From: Methanobacterium_B sp963825335
GTDB lineage: Archaea; Methanobacteriota; Methanobacteria; Methanobacteriales; Methanobacteriaceae
Assembly: GCA_963825335.1 (NCBI GenBank)
Contig: CAWGSP010000001.1
Coordinates: forward strand, 620,001 to 684,000
Direction: 5' to 3'
Length of the DNA: 64,000 nt
Shown: positions 52,638 to 62,444 of the stretch, one piece after another
How positions within the stretch are numbered: the first letter of the stretch is position 1
How the letters are laid out: each line of letters starts with the position of its first letter
Translations under genes and position numbers: made by a program
Notes under the pieces: model-generated
Database searches by the model: none
What the model was told of the DNA's origin: nothing
What the model saw: the letters and a program-made list of their open reading frames with translations, nothing else

Positions 52638-54476
52638 TTAGAAATTAACTCTATTAGCCAATTTTACTGGCAATGGAAGACTTCTAAATGGCATTCCATT
52701 AGTTTCTTTACGGATCTTGTTTGTAAGCAATTCAACATCCATTGAAACCTTTTCATTAGTTTCCCTAATGTTCACAGTTAATGGGCCTCCTTCAAGTTCC
52801 CTGTCGCCTACGACAATAATGTACGAAACCCATTCTCCCCCAGCATTTCTAATTTTCTTACCAACAGTTTCATGCCTATCATCTACATCAGCCCTAATGT
52901 TTTCTATTCTAAATCTTTTTGCTAGGTCTTCTGAAAATTCGGTGTGTCGTTCTGCAATAGGTATGATCCTAACTTGTGTGGGTGCAAGCCAAACTGGGAG
53001 CATCGCCGGTAACCCATCAGAAACAGCTGTTTTCTCTAGTAAGCTACATATTACACGTTCAATACTTCCAGTTGGACTACAATGGATAATTATAGGGTTA
53101 ACATCTTCCTCATTTTGGTTTATATAGGTTATTCCAAATCTTTCACCACTCTCAACATCTATTTGGATGGTAGGGTTTTCAATAGGCCTTCCAAGGTAGT
53201 CTATAGCGGCAAAGTCCATCTTTGCTATCCAATAATGTTTTCTCTCTGGTAAAATTTCCAAAAGCACAGGTTTACCAATTTTATCCGCAGCAGAATAGAC
53301 CCATTCTTTATTTTCCTCAAAAAAGTCTTTTGTGGCTCTCATGATAATTTCGTAGTTCACAGAAAGATCCACACCAGTCTGTTTGCACATCTCGATCTGA
53401 TTATCGAATTCAACCATTGATTGATCTATATCTGCACAGACAGTATGCAGATCAGGCATGGTAAATCCTCTAAGCCTTTTAAGGCCGACTACTTCACCTT
53501 TCTTTTCAAGCCTAAAACTGTAGGTAGAAAGTTCATATATCCCGATTGGTAAATTTTTCCATGTGAGGAATGCATCTGAAAGAATTCTGAAAGCACCAAA
53601 ACAGCAAGCGTACCTTAACATTAGTTCTTTATTCTTTGTACCCATTCGATATTGCCTTTCACCAAATTTCTCTGCATGTACTCTTATTGCTTCATCTGCA
53701 AGATCATACATTATTGGGGTTTCAACAGGCATGGCACCCCTATCTGTAACCAAATTATAAACATAATCCGAGAGGAGATCCCTTATGAGTCTACCCTTTG
53801 GATACCATCTTAGATGTCCAACATCTGCTGAAGGTTCGTAATCAGCTAATTTCTTTTCCCTCATCAATTTAACATGAGGGGGTTCTTCTCCAGACGATTC
53901 TGATTGACCCAATTCGTAATCAACAAGTTGTTTTAGGTCCCTATTTTCGAAGGTAAATTCAGCAGGATCAATGATCTCTTTGCCTGTGAGAATATAAAAT
54001 GTGGACTTTTCAGATTCTGGTTTTTCTAAATCGGAATTATCTACTGATTTCTTACTAGCCGTGATGGTTCTAGAAAGTTCTGATAGGGGATGTCCCTTGC
54101 AAGAAACTTCGAAAGATTTATACCAACCAAATGGAACCCTTTGTACATCACACTCCTTTTCTTTCAATACTTCTTCCATATCCTTGAGAATTTTTTTAGC
54201 AGAGTCAGGAGAGCTTAATGACGAACTTAAATGAGCGTAAGGATATATAACAATCATCTCGGCTCCAACTTTACCTAAAACAGACACAATCTCCTTGACA
54301 GCATTTTGGACAACACCATCTGCATCTGCTTCATCTTCCTTCTCAACAGCAGTGAAAACTACTAAGGCATTTTCATACATTCCTTCATTTTTATTTTCTT
54401 CGATTTCTTCTGCGATTCTTGTTTTTGACTTGGTTTTATATTTCAAATAATTAGAGTGAATTAATAATATTCTCAT
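52638..54476 (-). CDS. thrS: Threonyl-tRNA synthetase, archaeal type
   Basis: The 612-residue class II synthetase has the archaeal N-terminal editing domain (about 1-145, starting MRILLIHSNYLKYKTKSKTR), related to D-amino acid deacylases and used to remove serine. The catalytic core carries zinc-ligand regions RYACCFGAF and MPDLHTVCADIDQS. The anticodon-binding domain covers about the last 100 residues (APTQVRIIPIAERH). Length is normal. AAGGTGGT lies four bases before the ATG. It is followed on the other strand by the ilvD promoter region. Confidence 0.96.
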   Translation of the reverse strand: MRILLIHSNYLKYKTKSKTRIAEEIEENKNEGMYENALVVFTAVEKEDEADADGVVQNAVKEIVSVLGKVGAEMIVIYPYAHLSSSLSSPDSAKKILKDMEEVLKEKECDVQRVPFGWYKSFEVSCKGHPLSELSRTITASKKSVDNSDLEKPESEKSTFYILTGKEIIDPAEFTFENRDLKQLVDYELGQSESSGEEPPHVKLMREKKLADYEPSADVGHLRWYPKGRLIRDLLSDYVYNLVTDRGAMPVETPIMYDLADEAIRVHAEKFGERQYRMGTKNKELMLRYACCFGAFRILSDAFLTWKNLPIGIYELSTYSFRLEKKGEVVGLKRLRGFTMPDLHTVCADIDQSMVEFDNQIEMCKQTGVDLSVNYEIIMRATKDFFEENKEWVYSAADKIGKPVLLEILPERKHYWIAKMDFAAIDYLGRPIENPTIQIDVESGERFGITYINQNEEDVNPIIIHCSPTGSIERVICSLLEKTAVSDGLPAMLPVWLAPTQVRIIPIAERHTEFSEDLAKRFRIENIRADVDDRHETVGKKIRNAGGEWVSYIIVVGDRELEGGPLTVNIRETNEKVSMDVELLTNKIRKETNGMPFRSLPLPVKLANRVNF

Positions 54477-54909
54477 TTTACCACCTTAATCGTTATTAAA
54501 ATCCGTTATTAACTGACTTTTTAAATCTCTATATAGGATTAATTTAATATCTTAATAAATTTAAAAATCATAGAGAAATTTATCAATTCTTCATATTAAG
54601 TTATTTAGTATATTTATGTACTTTACGAAATTTGATATAGTTTATGAAATGTATCAATGGAAATATGTAATATATGTTCCATTATTTCTATGAAATATTT
54701 ATGATCTAATCAAAAATTTAAAAAATATTTGCGCTTTATTTGGTGAAAATAGATAAAAATGTTTCGAAATAATATAAAAGATAATTATAAATGATTAACG
54801 AATTCTATATAAATTATAAATTTTAGTTTAAAGATAATTAATTTGGTATATAATTTTAATAATAAAAAAATTTTTGGACTATTTTAAAATTAATTATCAT
54901 GGTGATGAA
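54477..54909. other. Divergent promoter region of thrS and ilvD
   Basis: These 433 bases are extremely AT-rich, with many TATA-like words (for example TATATAAATTATAAA near 54808-54823). No coding frame is supported apart from an in-frame extension of ilvD from 54874, which lacks a ribosome binding site. No dyad stands out. Confidence 0.4.
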
Positions 54910-56565
54910 ATGAGAAGTGATACAATTAAGAAAGGTTTGCATAGAGCACCACACAGATCGCTTTTAAGAGCATGTGGAGTAACAGATGAAGAAATGGAAA
55001 AACCATTCATAGGTGTTGCAAACAGTTTTACTGACATAGTTCCCGGACACATACATTTAAATCGTGTTGCTGAGGCTGTTAAAAAAGGAATAAATGATGC
55101 TGGTGGAGTTGCATTCGAATTTAATACCATGGCTATTTGTGATGGGATTGCAATGAATCACGAAGGAATGCGTTATTCTCTTGCATCGAGGGAGATTGTT
55201 GCTGATACAGTAGAAAGTATGGCAATGGCCCATCAATTTGATGGATTGGTATTAATCCCTACTTGTGATAAAATAGTACCTGGGATGCTAATGGCCGCAG
55301 CAAGACTTGACATACCATCAATAGTTGTAACAGGCGGCCCCATGCTGCCTGGTGAATTTAAGGGTAAATCAGTAGATTTAATACATGTTTATGAAGCAGT
55401 GGGGGAGGTTTCTTCTGGTAAAATGAGTGAAGAAGATTTGAATGAACTCGAACATTGTGCATGCCCCGGACCAGGTTCGTGTGCAGGATTGTTCACAGCA
55501 AATACAATGGCTTGTATTACTGAAGCAATAGGTATGAGTCTTCCACACTGCGCAACCGCTCACGCTATATCTGAAAAAAAGATAGAACTGGCTTTTAACT
55601 CTGGAAAGCAAATAATCGAACTTGTGGGGAAGAAGATAGTTCCTTCAGACATCATGACTCAATCAGCCTTTGAAAATGCTGTAGCGGTAGACTTGGCACT
55701 TGGAGGTTCCTCAAATACGGCACTTCATGTTCCAGCCATAGCAAACGAATTAAAAGACCACGGCATCTGTGTAGATTTAGATCTTTTTAATGATATGGGC
55801 AGAAACATACCGCATATAACGTCAATACGGCCTTCAGGGGTTCATAGCATGCTTGATCTTGATCAAGCTGGAGGTATCCCTGGCGTTTTAAAAGTATTGG
55901 AAACTAAATTAGATACAAATGTTATGACTTGCAATGGAAAATCTCTTAAAGAAAATATTCAAAATTATGAGGTATTGGATAAAACTGTCATCAGATCCCT
56001 AAATAATCCAATACACTCTGAAGGCGGTATAGCCATTTTAAAGGGGAATTTAGCACCTGATGGATCTGTAATTAAACAGTCAGCAGTAAACGAGGATATG
56101 ATGGTGCATGAAGGTCCTGCAAAGGTTTATGATAGTGAAGAGGAATGTGTTGAAGCAATATTTAATGGGGAAATTAACGAAGGAGATGTTATTATTATTC
56201 GTTATGAGGGCCCTAAAGGAGGTCCGGGAATGAGAGAAATGTTAAACCCCACCTCAGCAATTTCTGGTATGGGAATAAAATCTGTAGCACTGATAACAGA
56301 TGGAAGGTTTTCTGGAGGCACAAGAGGTCCTTGTGTCGGTCATGTATCTCCCGAAGCAATGGCAGGAGGCCCAATAGCTGCGGTTGAAAATGGTGATATT
56401 ATTAGAATAGATATACCGAACAGAACTCTTGAATTCATGATTTCAGAAGAAGAAATTAGGAATAGAATTCAAAGAGCAGTTAAACCAGACAGAAAAGTTA
56501 AAGGATTGCTTGCAAGATACATGAAACTAGCTACTTCAGCAGATGAAGGAGCAGTTTTGAGATAG
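54910..56565 (+). CDS. ilvD: Dihydroxy-acid dehydratase IlvD
   Basis: The 551-residue Fe-S dehydratase makes the 2-oxo acids for valine and isoleucine. Cluster cysteines are in CDGIAMNHEGM, PTCDKIVPGMLMAA and CPGPGSCAGLFTANTMACITEA. The C-terminal GRFSGGTRGPCVGHVSPEA is diagnostic. ATG 54910 follows GGTGATGAA, giving the family start RSDTIKKGLHRAPHRSLL. The signal peptidase gene begins 11 bases after the stop. ilvB of the same pathway is at the right end of the window. Confidence 0.96.
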   Translation: MRSDTIKKGLHRAPHRSLLRACGVTDEEMEKPFIGVANSFTDIVPGHIHLNRVAEAVKKGINDAGGVAFEFNTMAICDGIAMNHEGMRYSLASREIVADTVESMAMAHQFDGLVLIPTCDKIVPGMLMAAARLDIPSIVVTGGPMLPGEFKGKSVDLIHVYEAVGEVSSGKMSEEDLNELEHCACPGPGSCAGLFTANTMACITEAIGMSLPHCATAHAISEKKIELAFNSGKQIIELVGKKIVPSDIMTQSAFENAVAVDLALGGSSNTALHVPAIANELKDHGICVDLDLFNDMGRNIPHITSIRPSGVHSMLDLDQAGGIPGVLKVLETKLDTNVMTCNGKSLKENIQNYEVLDKTVIRSLNNPIHSEGGIAILKGNLAPDGSVIKQSAVNEDMMVHEGPAKVYDSEEECVEAIFNGEINEGDVIIIRYEGPKGGPGMREMLNPTSAISGMGIKSVALITDGRFSGGTRGPCVGHVSPEAMAGGPIAAVENGDIIRIDIPNRTLEFMISEEEIRNRIQRAVKPDRKVKGLLARYMKLATSADEGAVLR

Positions 56566-56576
56566 GAGTGTACGTA

Positions 56577-57014
56577 ATGTCAAATACTAAGGAAATTATA
56601 AGCTATATTCTGATAATAATCATTGGTATAACAGTGGCACAACATATGAATGTTGTGGTGTCAGGGAGTATGGAACCAGTATTTTATAGGGGAGATGTAG
56701 TAGTAATTGAAAAAACTAACTTCCTTGGTATCGATGAATTCAATCCTTCAAATCTTAATGTAGGGGATATAGTGGTTTATAAAGCAACATGGTTCCCTCA
56801 ACCAGTTATACATAGGATAATTGCTAAAGGAACATCTGTCAATGGGACCCCATATTATGTTACTAAAGGAGACAACAATCCAGTACCGGATCCAGCGCCT
56901 GTTTATTATAACCAGGTCGAAGCTAAAGTTGTCACGATTGGAAACACCCCATTTGTCATCCCTAAAATTGGTTACATAACCATATGGATTAGAGGAATAC
57001 CAGCAACTAGTTAA
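56577..57014 (+). CDS. Signal peptidase I, archaeal/ER type
   Basis: The 145-residue membrane protease has one N-terminal helix (ISYILIIIIGITVAQ), the nucleophile in VVSGSMEPV (Ser31), the archaeal/ER-type histidine in QPVIHRIIAKG in place of the bacterial lysine, and the acid in VTKGDNNPVPDP. A C-terminal hydrophobic stretch probably forms a second anchor. It removes signal peptides outside the membrane. ATG 56577 follows TAGGAGTG; GTG 56568 lies in that site. It is coupled to ilvD by only 11 bases. Confidence 0.92.
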   Translation: MSNTKEIISYILIIIIGITVAQHMNVVVSGSMEPVFYRGDVVVIEKTNFLGIDEFNPSNLNVGDIVVYKATWFPQPVIHRIIAKGTSVNGTPYYVTKGDNNPVPDPAPVYYNQVEAKVVTIGNTPFVIPKIGYITIWIRGIPATS

Positions 57015-57104
57015 ATATGGAAAATATTTCCATTCATTTTTATATAGTGGGTTTATTATTGGGTAATGATTTACAAATATATTATTAATTATAAGGAGAA
57101 TTCT

Positions 57105-58793
57105 ATGTACCGTATTTTAATGTCAGAATCAATTAAATCAGTGGAAAATGCTATTGAAAAACTAGGATGGGAAATACCAGAAAATATTAAGGTAGAAGAA
57201 CCCCCAAATCCTTTGTTGGGAGACGTGTCCTGTTCAATTTCATTTCAACTTGCTAAAACTCTGAAAAAATCCCCTATGGACATAACCAATGAAATTTTAT
57301 GTGTGATTGAAACTCCAGACATATTCATTAAAGTAGATTCTAAAGGGCCCTACATCAATTTCTATGTAGACCATAACAAATTCTCTGAAATTGTTTTAAG
57401 ATCTGTTAAAGACGATTATGGGCAACTTGAATCAAAAAATAAGAAAATAATTCTCGAGCATACTTCAGCAAATCCCAATGGGCCTCTGCATATTGGTCAT
57501 ATAAGAAATTCCATAATTGGAGATTCTTTAGCACGTTTACATAAGTCAGCCGGATATGATGTTGAAACACAGTACTATGTAAACGATATGGGAAGACAAA
57601 TTGCAATGATAGTGTGGGGTATCTTAAACCTTGACTATAAAATGGATCCCGAAGGAAAATCTGATCATGAAATTGGTAAACTTTACTTCAATGTAAACGA
57701 AGAACTTCGCTCCGATCCAGATCTTAAGGTTGAAATAAGCAAGATATTGAAACGTTATGAAAAGGGAAATGATAAAGAATTGGAGTTGATCTTTAAAGAT
57801 GTTGTAAACACATGTCTCGAAGGTATATCTATTACTTCATCAAGACTCCATGTGAAGCATGATGCTTTTATATGGGAGAGCCGCTTCATTAAAAATGGTA
57901 GTGTGGCAAAGATATTAAAGTCCCTTGATCCATACACTGAGGAAAACGAAGTTCTCTATATGGACCTAAACAAATATGGGATCGAGAAAGAACTCATATT
58001 GATACGGTCAGATGGGACATCACTATACTCAACAAGAGATCTAGCATATCATATGGAAAAATCGGAGAATTCAGATATTTCGATAGATGTACTGGGTTCG
58101 GATCATAAATTAGCTATGGAACAGTTGAAAATACCTCTTGAACTGTTGGGTGCTAAAAAACCAGAAGTCATTTTTTATGAATTCATAACACTTCCAGAAG
58201 GTTCAATGTCAACTCGTAGAGGAGTATTCATTAGTGTAGACGATCTAATGGATGAAGCTGTTGAAAGAGCACTTAAGGAAATTGAAAAACGAAGAACTGA
58301 TTTAGATGGATCGGAACAATTAAAAATCGCTGAACAAGTTGGTATAGGTGCCATAAGATATTTCATAGCTAAACTATCACCCGAAAAACATATTGTTTTC
58401 AAGTGGGAAGAAGCATTGAGTTTTGAAAGAGGATGTGCATCTATACAATATTCGCACGCTCGTGCTTGTAAATTGTTGGAAAAAGCAGGATACATTGCCC
58501 CAGAAAATCATAATATTATCAATTGGATACTCGAAGATCCTCTAGAAATCGAACTTGTGAAGATGATATCTAAGTTTTCTAATGCTATTGAAGAAGCATC
58601 CAGAATAAACAGAGTTCATGGTATTGCTCAGTATTCTCAAGACCTCGCAAATGCTTTTAATAAATTCTATAAATCTGTCCAAGTAATTGGATCTGAAAAC
58701 GAAAACTTGAGACTCTTGATGGTTGATAAGTCACGATTGACCATTAAAAATTGTCTTAGATTAATGGGAATAGATGCTCCCGAAATCATGTAA
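57105..58793 (+). CDS. argS: Arginyl-tRNA synthetase
   Basis: The 562-residue class I synthetase has the N-terminal tRNA-contact domain (about 1-110) and the HIGH motif in SANPNGPLHIGHIRNSIIGD. The degenerate KMSKS-like loop is SMSTRRGVF, and the anticodon-binding helices include GCASIQYSHARACKLLEKAG and the C-terminal RLTIKNCLRLMGIDAPEIM. AAGGAG lies seven bases before ATG 57105; a longer frame from 57066 lacks similarity. It converges with argF. Confidence 0.96.
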   Translation: MYRILMSESIKSVENAIEKLGWEIPENIKVEEPPNPLLGDVSCSISFQLAKTLKKSPMDITNEILCVIETPDIFIKVDSKGPYINFYVDHNKFSEIVLRSVKDDYGQLESKNKKIILEHTSANPNGPLHIGHIRNSIIGDSLARLHKSAGYDVETQYYVNDMGRQIAMIVWGILNLDYKMDPEGKSDHEIGKLYFNVNEELRSDPDLKVEISKILKRYEKGNDKELELIFKDVVNTCLEGISITSSRLHVKHDAFIWESRFIKNGSVAKILKSLDPYTEENEVLYMDLNKYGIEKELILIRSDGTSLYSTRDLAYHMEKSENSDISIDVLGSDHKLAMEQLKIPLELLGAKKPEVIFYEFITLPEGSMSTRRGVFISVDDLMDEAVERALKEIEKRRTDLDGSEQLKIAEQVGIGAIRYFIAKLSPEKHIVFKWEEALSFERGCASIQYSHARACKLLEKAGYIAPENHNIINWILEDPLEIELVKMISKFSNAIEEASRINRVHGIAQYSQDLANAFNKFYKSVQVIGSENENLRLLMVDKSRLTIKNCLRLMGIDAPEIM

Positions 58794-58837
58794 TTTATAG
58801 TATCAAAAAAAATAATATTCAGATTAATTCCATCAAG

Positions 58838-58884
58838 GTATTAAAAGTTAATACTGATAATAACACCATAAAGTGATATTATCA
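58838..58884. terminator. Two dyads between convergent argS and argF
   Basis: GTATTAA (58838-58844) pairs with TTAATAC (58848-58854), and TGATAATA (58855-58862) pairs with TATTATCA (58877-58884). Both lie in the 92-base gap between the stop codons of the two genes and may end transcription from both sides. Confidence 0.45.
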
Positions 58885-58885
58885 T

Positions 58886-59788
58886 TTACTTTAATATTTT
58901 GGATAGTATAGCTGTTTGTACGTGCATCCTATTTTCTGCCTGATCCCATATAACAGAATGGGGACTGTTAATGACCTCATCAGTAATTTCCTGTCCTCTA
59001 ATAGCTGGAAGACAATGCATAACAATTGCATCAACCTTTGCATATTTCAATAGTTCCATATTGACCTGATATTCTTCCAAATCATTAATACGCTGAAATT
59101 TTTCTTCTTCATCACCCATACTTACCCAAACATCAGTATAGATAACATCAGCATCTGTGACCCCCTCTGTAATATTGCTGGTAATTTCGAGGATCGATCC
59201 AGTTTTAACTGCAAGTTTCTTTGCCCCTTCAAATATTTCCATATCCGGTTCATATCCCTCTGGACAAACAACACTCATATCCATACCTACCAATGCGCAA
59301 GCAAGCAAAAGAGAATTACAAACATTATTCCCATCACCTAAATAAGCCATTTTGACTTTGTATCGTTTTTTATTCTCTTTTATGGTAAATATATCTGTAA
59401 GGGCCTGACATGGATGTTCCAAATTCGTTAACCCATTAATAACAGGCACAGTGGAATTTGACACAAATTTTAAGATCTCATCGTGTTCTTTAGCCCTGAT
59501 AACCACACCATCAACATATCGAGAAATAACCTTAGCAGTATCTTCAATAATCTCCCCTCGTCCAAGCTGCATATCAGAAGCTGATAAATAAAGAGGATTA
59601 CCACCTAAATGCAGCATTGCAACTTCAAAAGATACTCTAGTCCTTGTTGATGCTTTTTCAAATATCATGGCAAGGGTTTTATTTTTCAAAGGTTTTCCGT
59701 CAATAGATTTGTTTTTGTATTCCCCTGCAAGTTCTAATATATCGAATATATCATGCTCTGCATCCGTGACCGATAAAAGTTGTTTCAT
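58886..59788 (-). CDS. argF: Ornithine carbamoyltransferase
   Basis: The 300-residue enzyme makes citrulline from ornithine and carbamoyl phosphate. The carbamoyl phosphate loop is EKASTRTRVSFEVAM, followed by GLTNLEHPCQALTD, YLGDGNNVCNSLL, DVWVSMGDEEE and the ornithine-binding HCLPAIRGQEI. Length and motifs separate it from aspartate carbamoyltransferase. It is monocistronic, with its promoter in the 144-base gap beside purD. Confidence 0.97.
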   Translation of the reverse strand: MKQLLSVTDAEHDIFDILELAGEYKNKSIDGKPLKNKTLAMIFEKASTRTRVSFEVAMLHLGGNPLYLSASDMQLGRGEIIEDTAKVISRYVDGVVIRAKEHDEILKFVSNSTVPVINGLTNLEHPCQALTDIFTIKENKKRYKVKMAYLGDGNNVCNSLLLACALVGMDMSVVCPEGYEPDMEIFEGAKKLAVKTGSILEITSNITEGVTDADVIYTDVWVSMGDEEEKFQRINDLEEYQVNMELLKYAKVDAIVMHCLPAIRGQEITDEVINSPHSVIWDQAENRMHVQTAILSKILK

Positions 59789-59932
59789 AGTTTATACCTC
59801 AAATCTTCTGGAAAATTTTTCATAGTAAGAATTAAAATATATTGCATTCAATCTAATTAAATTTAACTATATACCATTCAGACTCTATCCTCCTCGGAAT
59901 AGGTCAATCATTTCGTTCAAAAAAAATTAGGT

Positions 59933-61246
59933 TTAAAGATTTCTTACATACTCCATATGTCTCAATCTTTTTTGTATGAGTTCAGCTGTTCCTACATCAC
60001 GTCTATGTCTGACATCTCCCTTGACGTATTGTGTAGCGTTTTCACATATTTTTTCAGCTTCAGCAATGCTGTCACCAATTCCTACAATTCCAAGGGATCT
60101 TGATGTGGAGGTATAGATCTTATCATCTTTTTGATTCACAGCTGCATAATATACTAAAGCATTTTCGCTTTTAATTTTAGATTCATCAACTTCAATGACT
60201 TGATCTCCTTTTCCAGAATTAGGATATCCCGTAGGAACAATATATTTACAAACTGATGCTTTATCTTCAAAATTAACTTTTTTAAGGGTTCCATCTATTA
60301 TATTTTCACAAACTTCAACAAAATCAGATTTTAGTAGAGGTAACACGTTCATAGCTTCAGGATCTCCAAACCGTGCATTATATTCCACGAGTTTGGGTCC
60401 CTCTTTACACAGCATAAATTGACCGTAAAGAATCCCTTTATAAGCCCCAACTTCATTTTTGACGGCTTTAATCGTATCTTGCATTATTTTAACAGATTCA
60501 TTATAATTTTTTTTGTCTAAAAATGGGAGTAAACCATTTTTATCAGAGTAAGACCCCATTCCACCAGTTATTGGTCCTTGATCCCCTTCATATGCATGTG
60601 GATGATCTTGAGCAGCAGGCATTGGCACTATTTTATCACCATCAACAAATGCTTGCACTGTAAATTCCTCACCAATTAATCTTTCCTCTATTACTACTTG
60701 AGCATGCCCGCTGATCTTGTTATCAATGATTTCTTTAACATAATTTTTCGCTGCTTCACCATCTTCAAGATGTTCTCCAACAATTTTAACTCCTTTTCCG
60801 CCGGTTAATCCCACAGGTTTCACCACTACATCTTGACCGAAGTCATCAATGAAATCACTCGTATCTTCGACATTGTCAAAAACCTTGTAAACAATTGATC
60901 CACCAATATTGTATTTATCAAATAGATCTCTCATAAACGCCTTATCAGTTTCTATTCTAGATGATTCCTTGGTTGGACCAACACACCCAATTCCAACCTC
61001 TTGAAGCTCATCTACTATTCCCATTTCAAGCGGGGCCTCTGGTCCTATTATTGCTATGTCTATCTTGTTGTCCAATGCAAATTTCTTTACCCCATTCAAA
61101 TCCTTCTCACTTGAAATCTGATATTTTGATATCCTGGATATTCCTGGATTTCTATTACTCATAATAGAATATAATTCTGCATTTTTAACAGCATTACATA
61201 TTGCGTGTTCCCGAGCTCCGGTTCCAACTACAAGAATCTTCATCAT
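59933..61246 (-). CDS. purD: Phosphoribosylamine-glycine ligase PurD
   Basis: The 437-residue ATP-grasp ligase joins glycine to phosphoribosylamine in purine synthesis. Signatures are KILVVGTGAREHAICNAV, IIGPEAPLEMGIVDEL, VVKPVGLTGGKGVKIV, DHPHAYEGDQGPITGGMGSYS and VEYNARFGDPEAMNVLP. GGAGG lies four bases before ATG 61246 and seven before ATG 61243, so either may be used. It stands alone between argF and a 700-base gap. Confidence 0.97.
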   Translation of the reverse strand: MMKILVVGTGAREHAICNAVKNAELYSIMSNRNPGISRISKYQISSEKDLNGVKKFALDNKIDIAIIGPEAPLEMGIVDELQEVGIGCVGPTKESSRIETDKAFMRDLFDKYNIGGSIVYKVFDNVEDTSDFIDDFGQDVVVKPVGLTGGKGVKIVGEHLEDGEAAKNYVKEIIDNKISGHAQVVIEERLIGEEFTVQAFVDGDKIVPMPAAQDHPHAYEGDQGPITGGMGSYSDKNGLLPFLDKKNYNESVKIMQDTIKAVKNEVGAYKGILYGQFMLCKEGPKLVEYNARFGDPEAMNVLPLLKSDFVEVCENIIDGTLKKVNFEDKASVCKYIVPTGYPNSGKGDQVIEVDESKIKSENALVYYAAVNQKDDKIYTSTSRSLGIVGIGDSIAEAEKICENATQYVKGDVRHRRDVGTAELIQKRLRHMEYVRNL

Positions 61247-61978
61247 ATTTCCTCCTTATTCTAAAATATTATATATTATCAATAAAAATGATAGATTATA
61301 TCCTGCATTCAATATTAATTAATTAGTTCATTAGAGTATTTATGCATAATTAATGGCTTAAAAATTTTAATTTTTTATTAAAATTATTTTCGAATACTAG
61401 ATTTAATTGAATATAGTTACAAGTACTTATTTTGTTAAAATTTATTAAATATTCTCATACTTTTGAATAATGGCAGTTAAGGAGATAACCAGTAACATGG
61501 GTCAGATATTGAAGATCATGAGTATTTAAATGGTTTTTTATCCACATTTTTTTTGGAGACACAATGCAATGTTTTATATACTATGATGGACATAACATTG
61601 TTATATAAAACTAATGAATGGAATAAAATGAACATACGGATACAGTTTATTATTGAGATTTAATTTGAGGGACTACTCTTTGTAGGATATTCTTAAAATG
61701 ACTTGTGAGTATAATTTTGGAACTTGAAAAATTTTCTAGTCCAACCCGTCATGTTTAAAAAAAAATTGAATGTCATATTTTTAAAATTTTATATGAAATA
61801 AATATAAATGTGAATTTAATTTACAACACTTCTCTGTTGTGGGCTGAAATAGAAACAGATTTATGAGTAAATTCAAACACAAGTATTAATAAATTATTAC
61901 TCTCACATTTATATAAGAATACAAATTTAAATTAAATAGTTAAATAACCTTATTGGTTGAATATTGGAGTTGAATTAT
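61247..61978. other. 732-base gene-free region with dyads
   Basis: No credible protein gene was found. CAATGTT (61567-61573) and AACATTG (61594-61600) form a 7-base dyad, each arm followed by a TATA-like stretch. ACAACA (61823-61828) and TGTTGT (61835-61840) form a small hairpin followed by GGG. The region ends with a TGGAG ribosome binding site for the TRAM gene. A small RNA is possible but nothing proves it. Confidence 0.4.
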
Positions 61979-62188
61979 ATGTTTGGAAATGAAAGTAAAA
62001 ATAGCGCACCTATTGAAGAAGGATCGGAATACGATGTTAAAATTGAAGATACTGGCAGAGACGGAGACGGAATTGCACGTGTCGAAGGTTTTGTAGTCTT
62101 CGTTTCAGGTGCCAAAGTTGGTGACGAAGTAAGGATCAAAGTTAACTCTGTTAGAAGGAACTTTGCATTCGCTGATATAGTAGAATAA
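61979..62188 (+). CDS. TRAM-domain protein
   Basis: The 69-residue protein is a single TRAM domain: EGSEYDVKIEDTGRDGDGIARVEGFVVFV, then AKVGDEVRIKVNSVRRNFAFADIVE. TRAM is a small OB-like beta barrel that binds RNA. Stand-alone archaeal versions act as RNA chaperones, including cold-shock-like roles in methanogens. ATG 61979 follows TGGAG by nine bases; an in-frame TTG 15 bases upstream overlaps that site. It has a long upstream gap and is monocistronic. Confidence 0.93.
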   Translation: MFGNESKNSAPIEEGSEYDVKIEDTGRDGDGIARVEGFVVFVSGAKVGDEVRIKVNSVRRNFAFADIVE

Positions 62189-62341
62189 ATTTCTACATTG
62201 TTTTCATCGAATTACAATAAGAAAATTAAGTTACACTAATTTTCGATTTTTTTTAATTAATATTAATATCTATTTTTATCATACCCATAACCTGTTAAAA
62301 ATCTCAACTGCAATAACTTTACAACTTCAAATAATGAAAGA

Positions 62342-62369
62342 TAATATATACATCAACATCGTAATGTTG
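62342..62369 (+). promoter_or_regulatory. ilvB promoter with operator-like dyad
   Basis: A TATA-like TAATATATA (62342-62350) is followed at once by TCAACATCGTAATGTTGA (62353-62370), with perfect 7-base arms around CGTA. Transcription should begin near 62372, so the dyad sits between TATA box and start, a classic repressor site. About 75 bases of leader follow before the ilvB ATG. Confidence 0.6.
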
Positions 62370-62444
62370 AAATGATGAAAGTAATTTCTAATTTGAAGTA
62401 AAAGGAAAAAGAGATTAAATAAATACGAAATTAAAGGTGTTTTT

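Noticed and set aside
61823..61870. Hairpin with following CTGA and ATGA words, a possible small RNA
   Set aside because: The C and D boxes are in the wrong order and the stem is only six bases, so I mention it only as a dyad in the gap.
62372..62401. Mini-frame MMKVISNLK in the ilvB leader, a possible attenuator peptide containing Val, Ile and Leu codons
   Set aside because: It is only nine codons, has no ribosome binding site and no alternative hairpins are evident. Leader-peptide attenuation is not established in methanogens.
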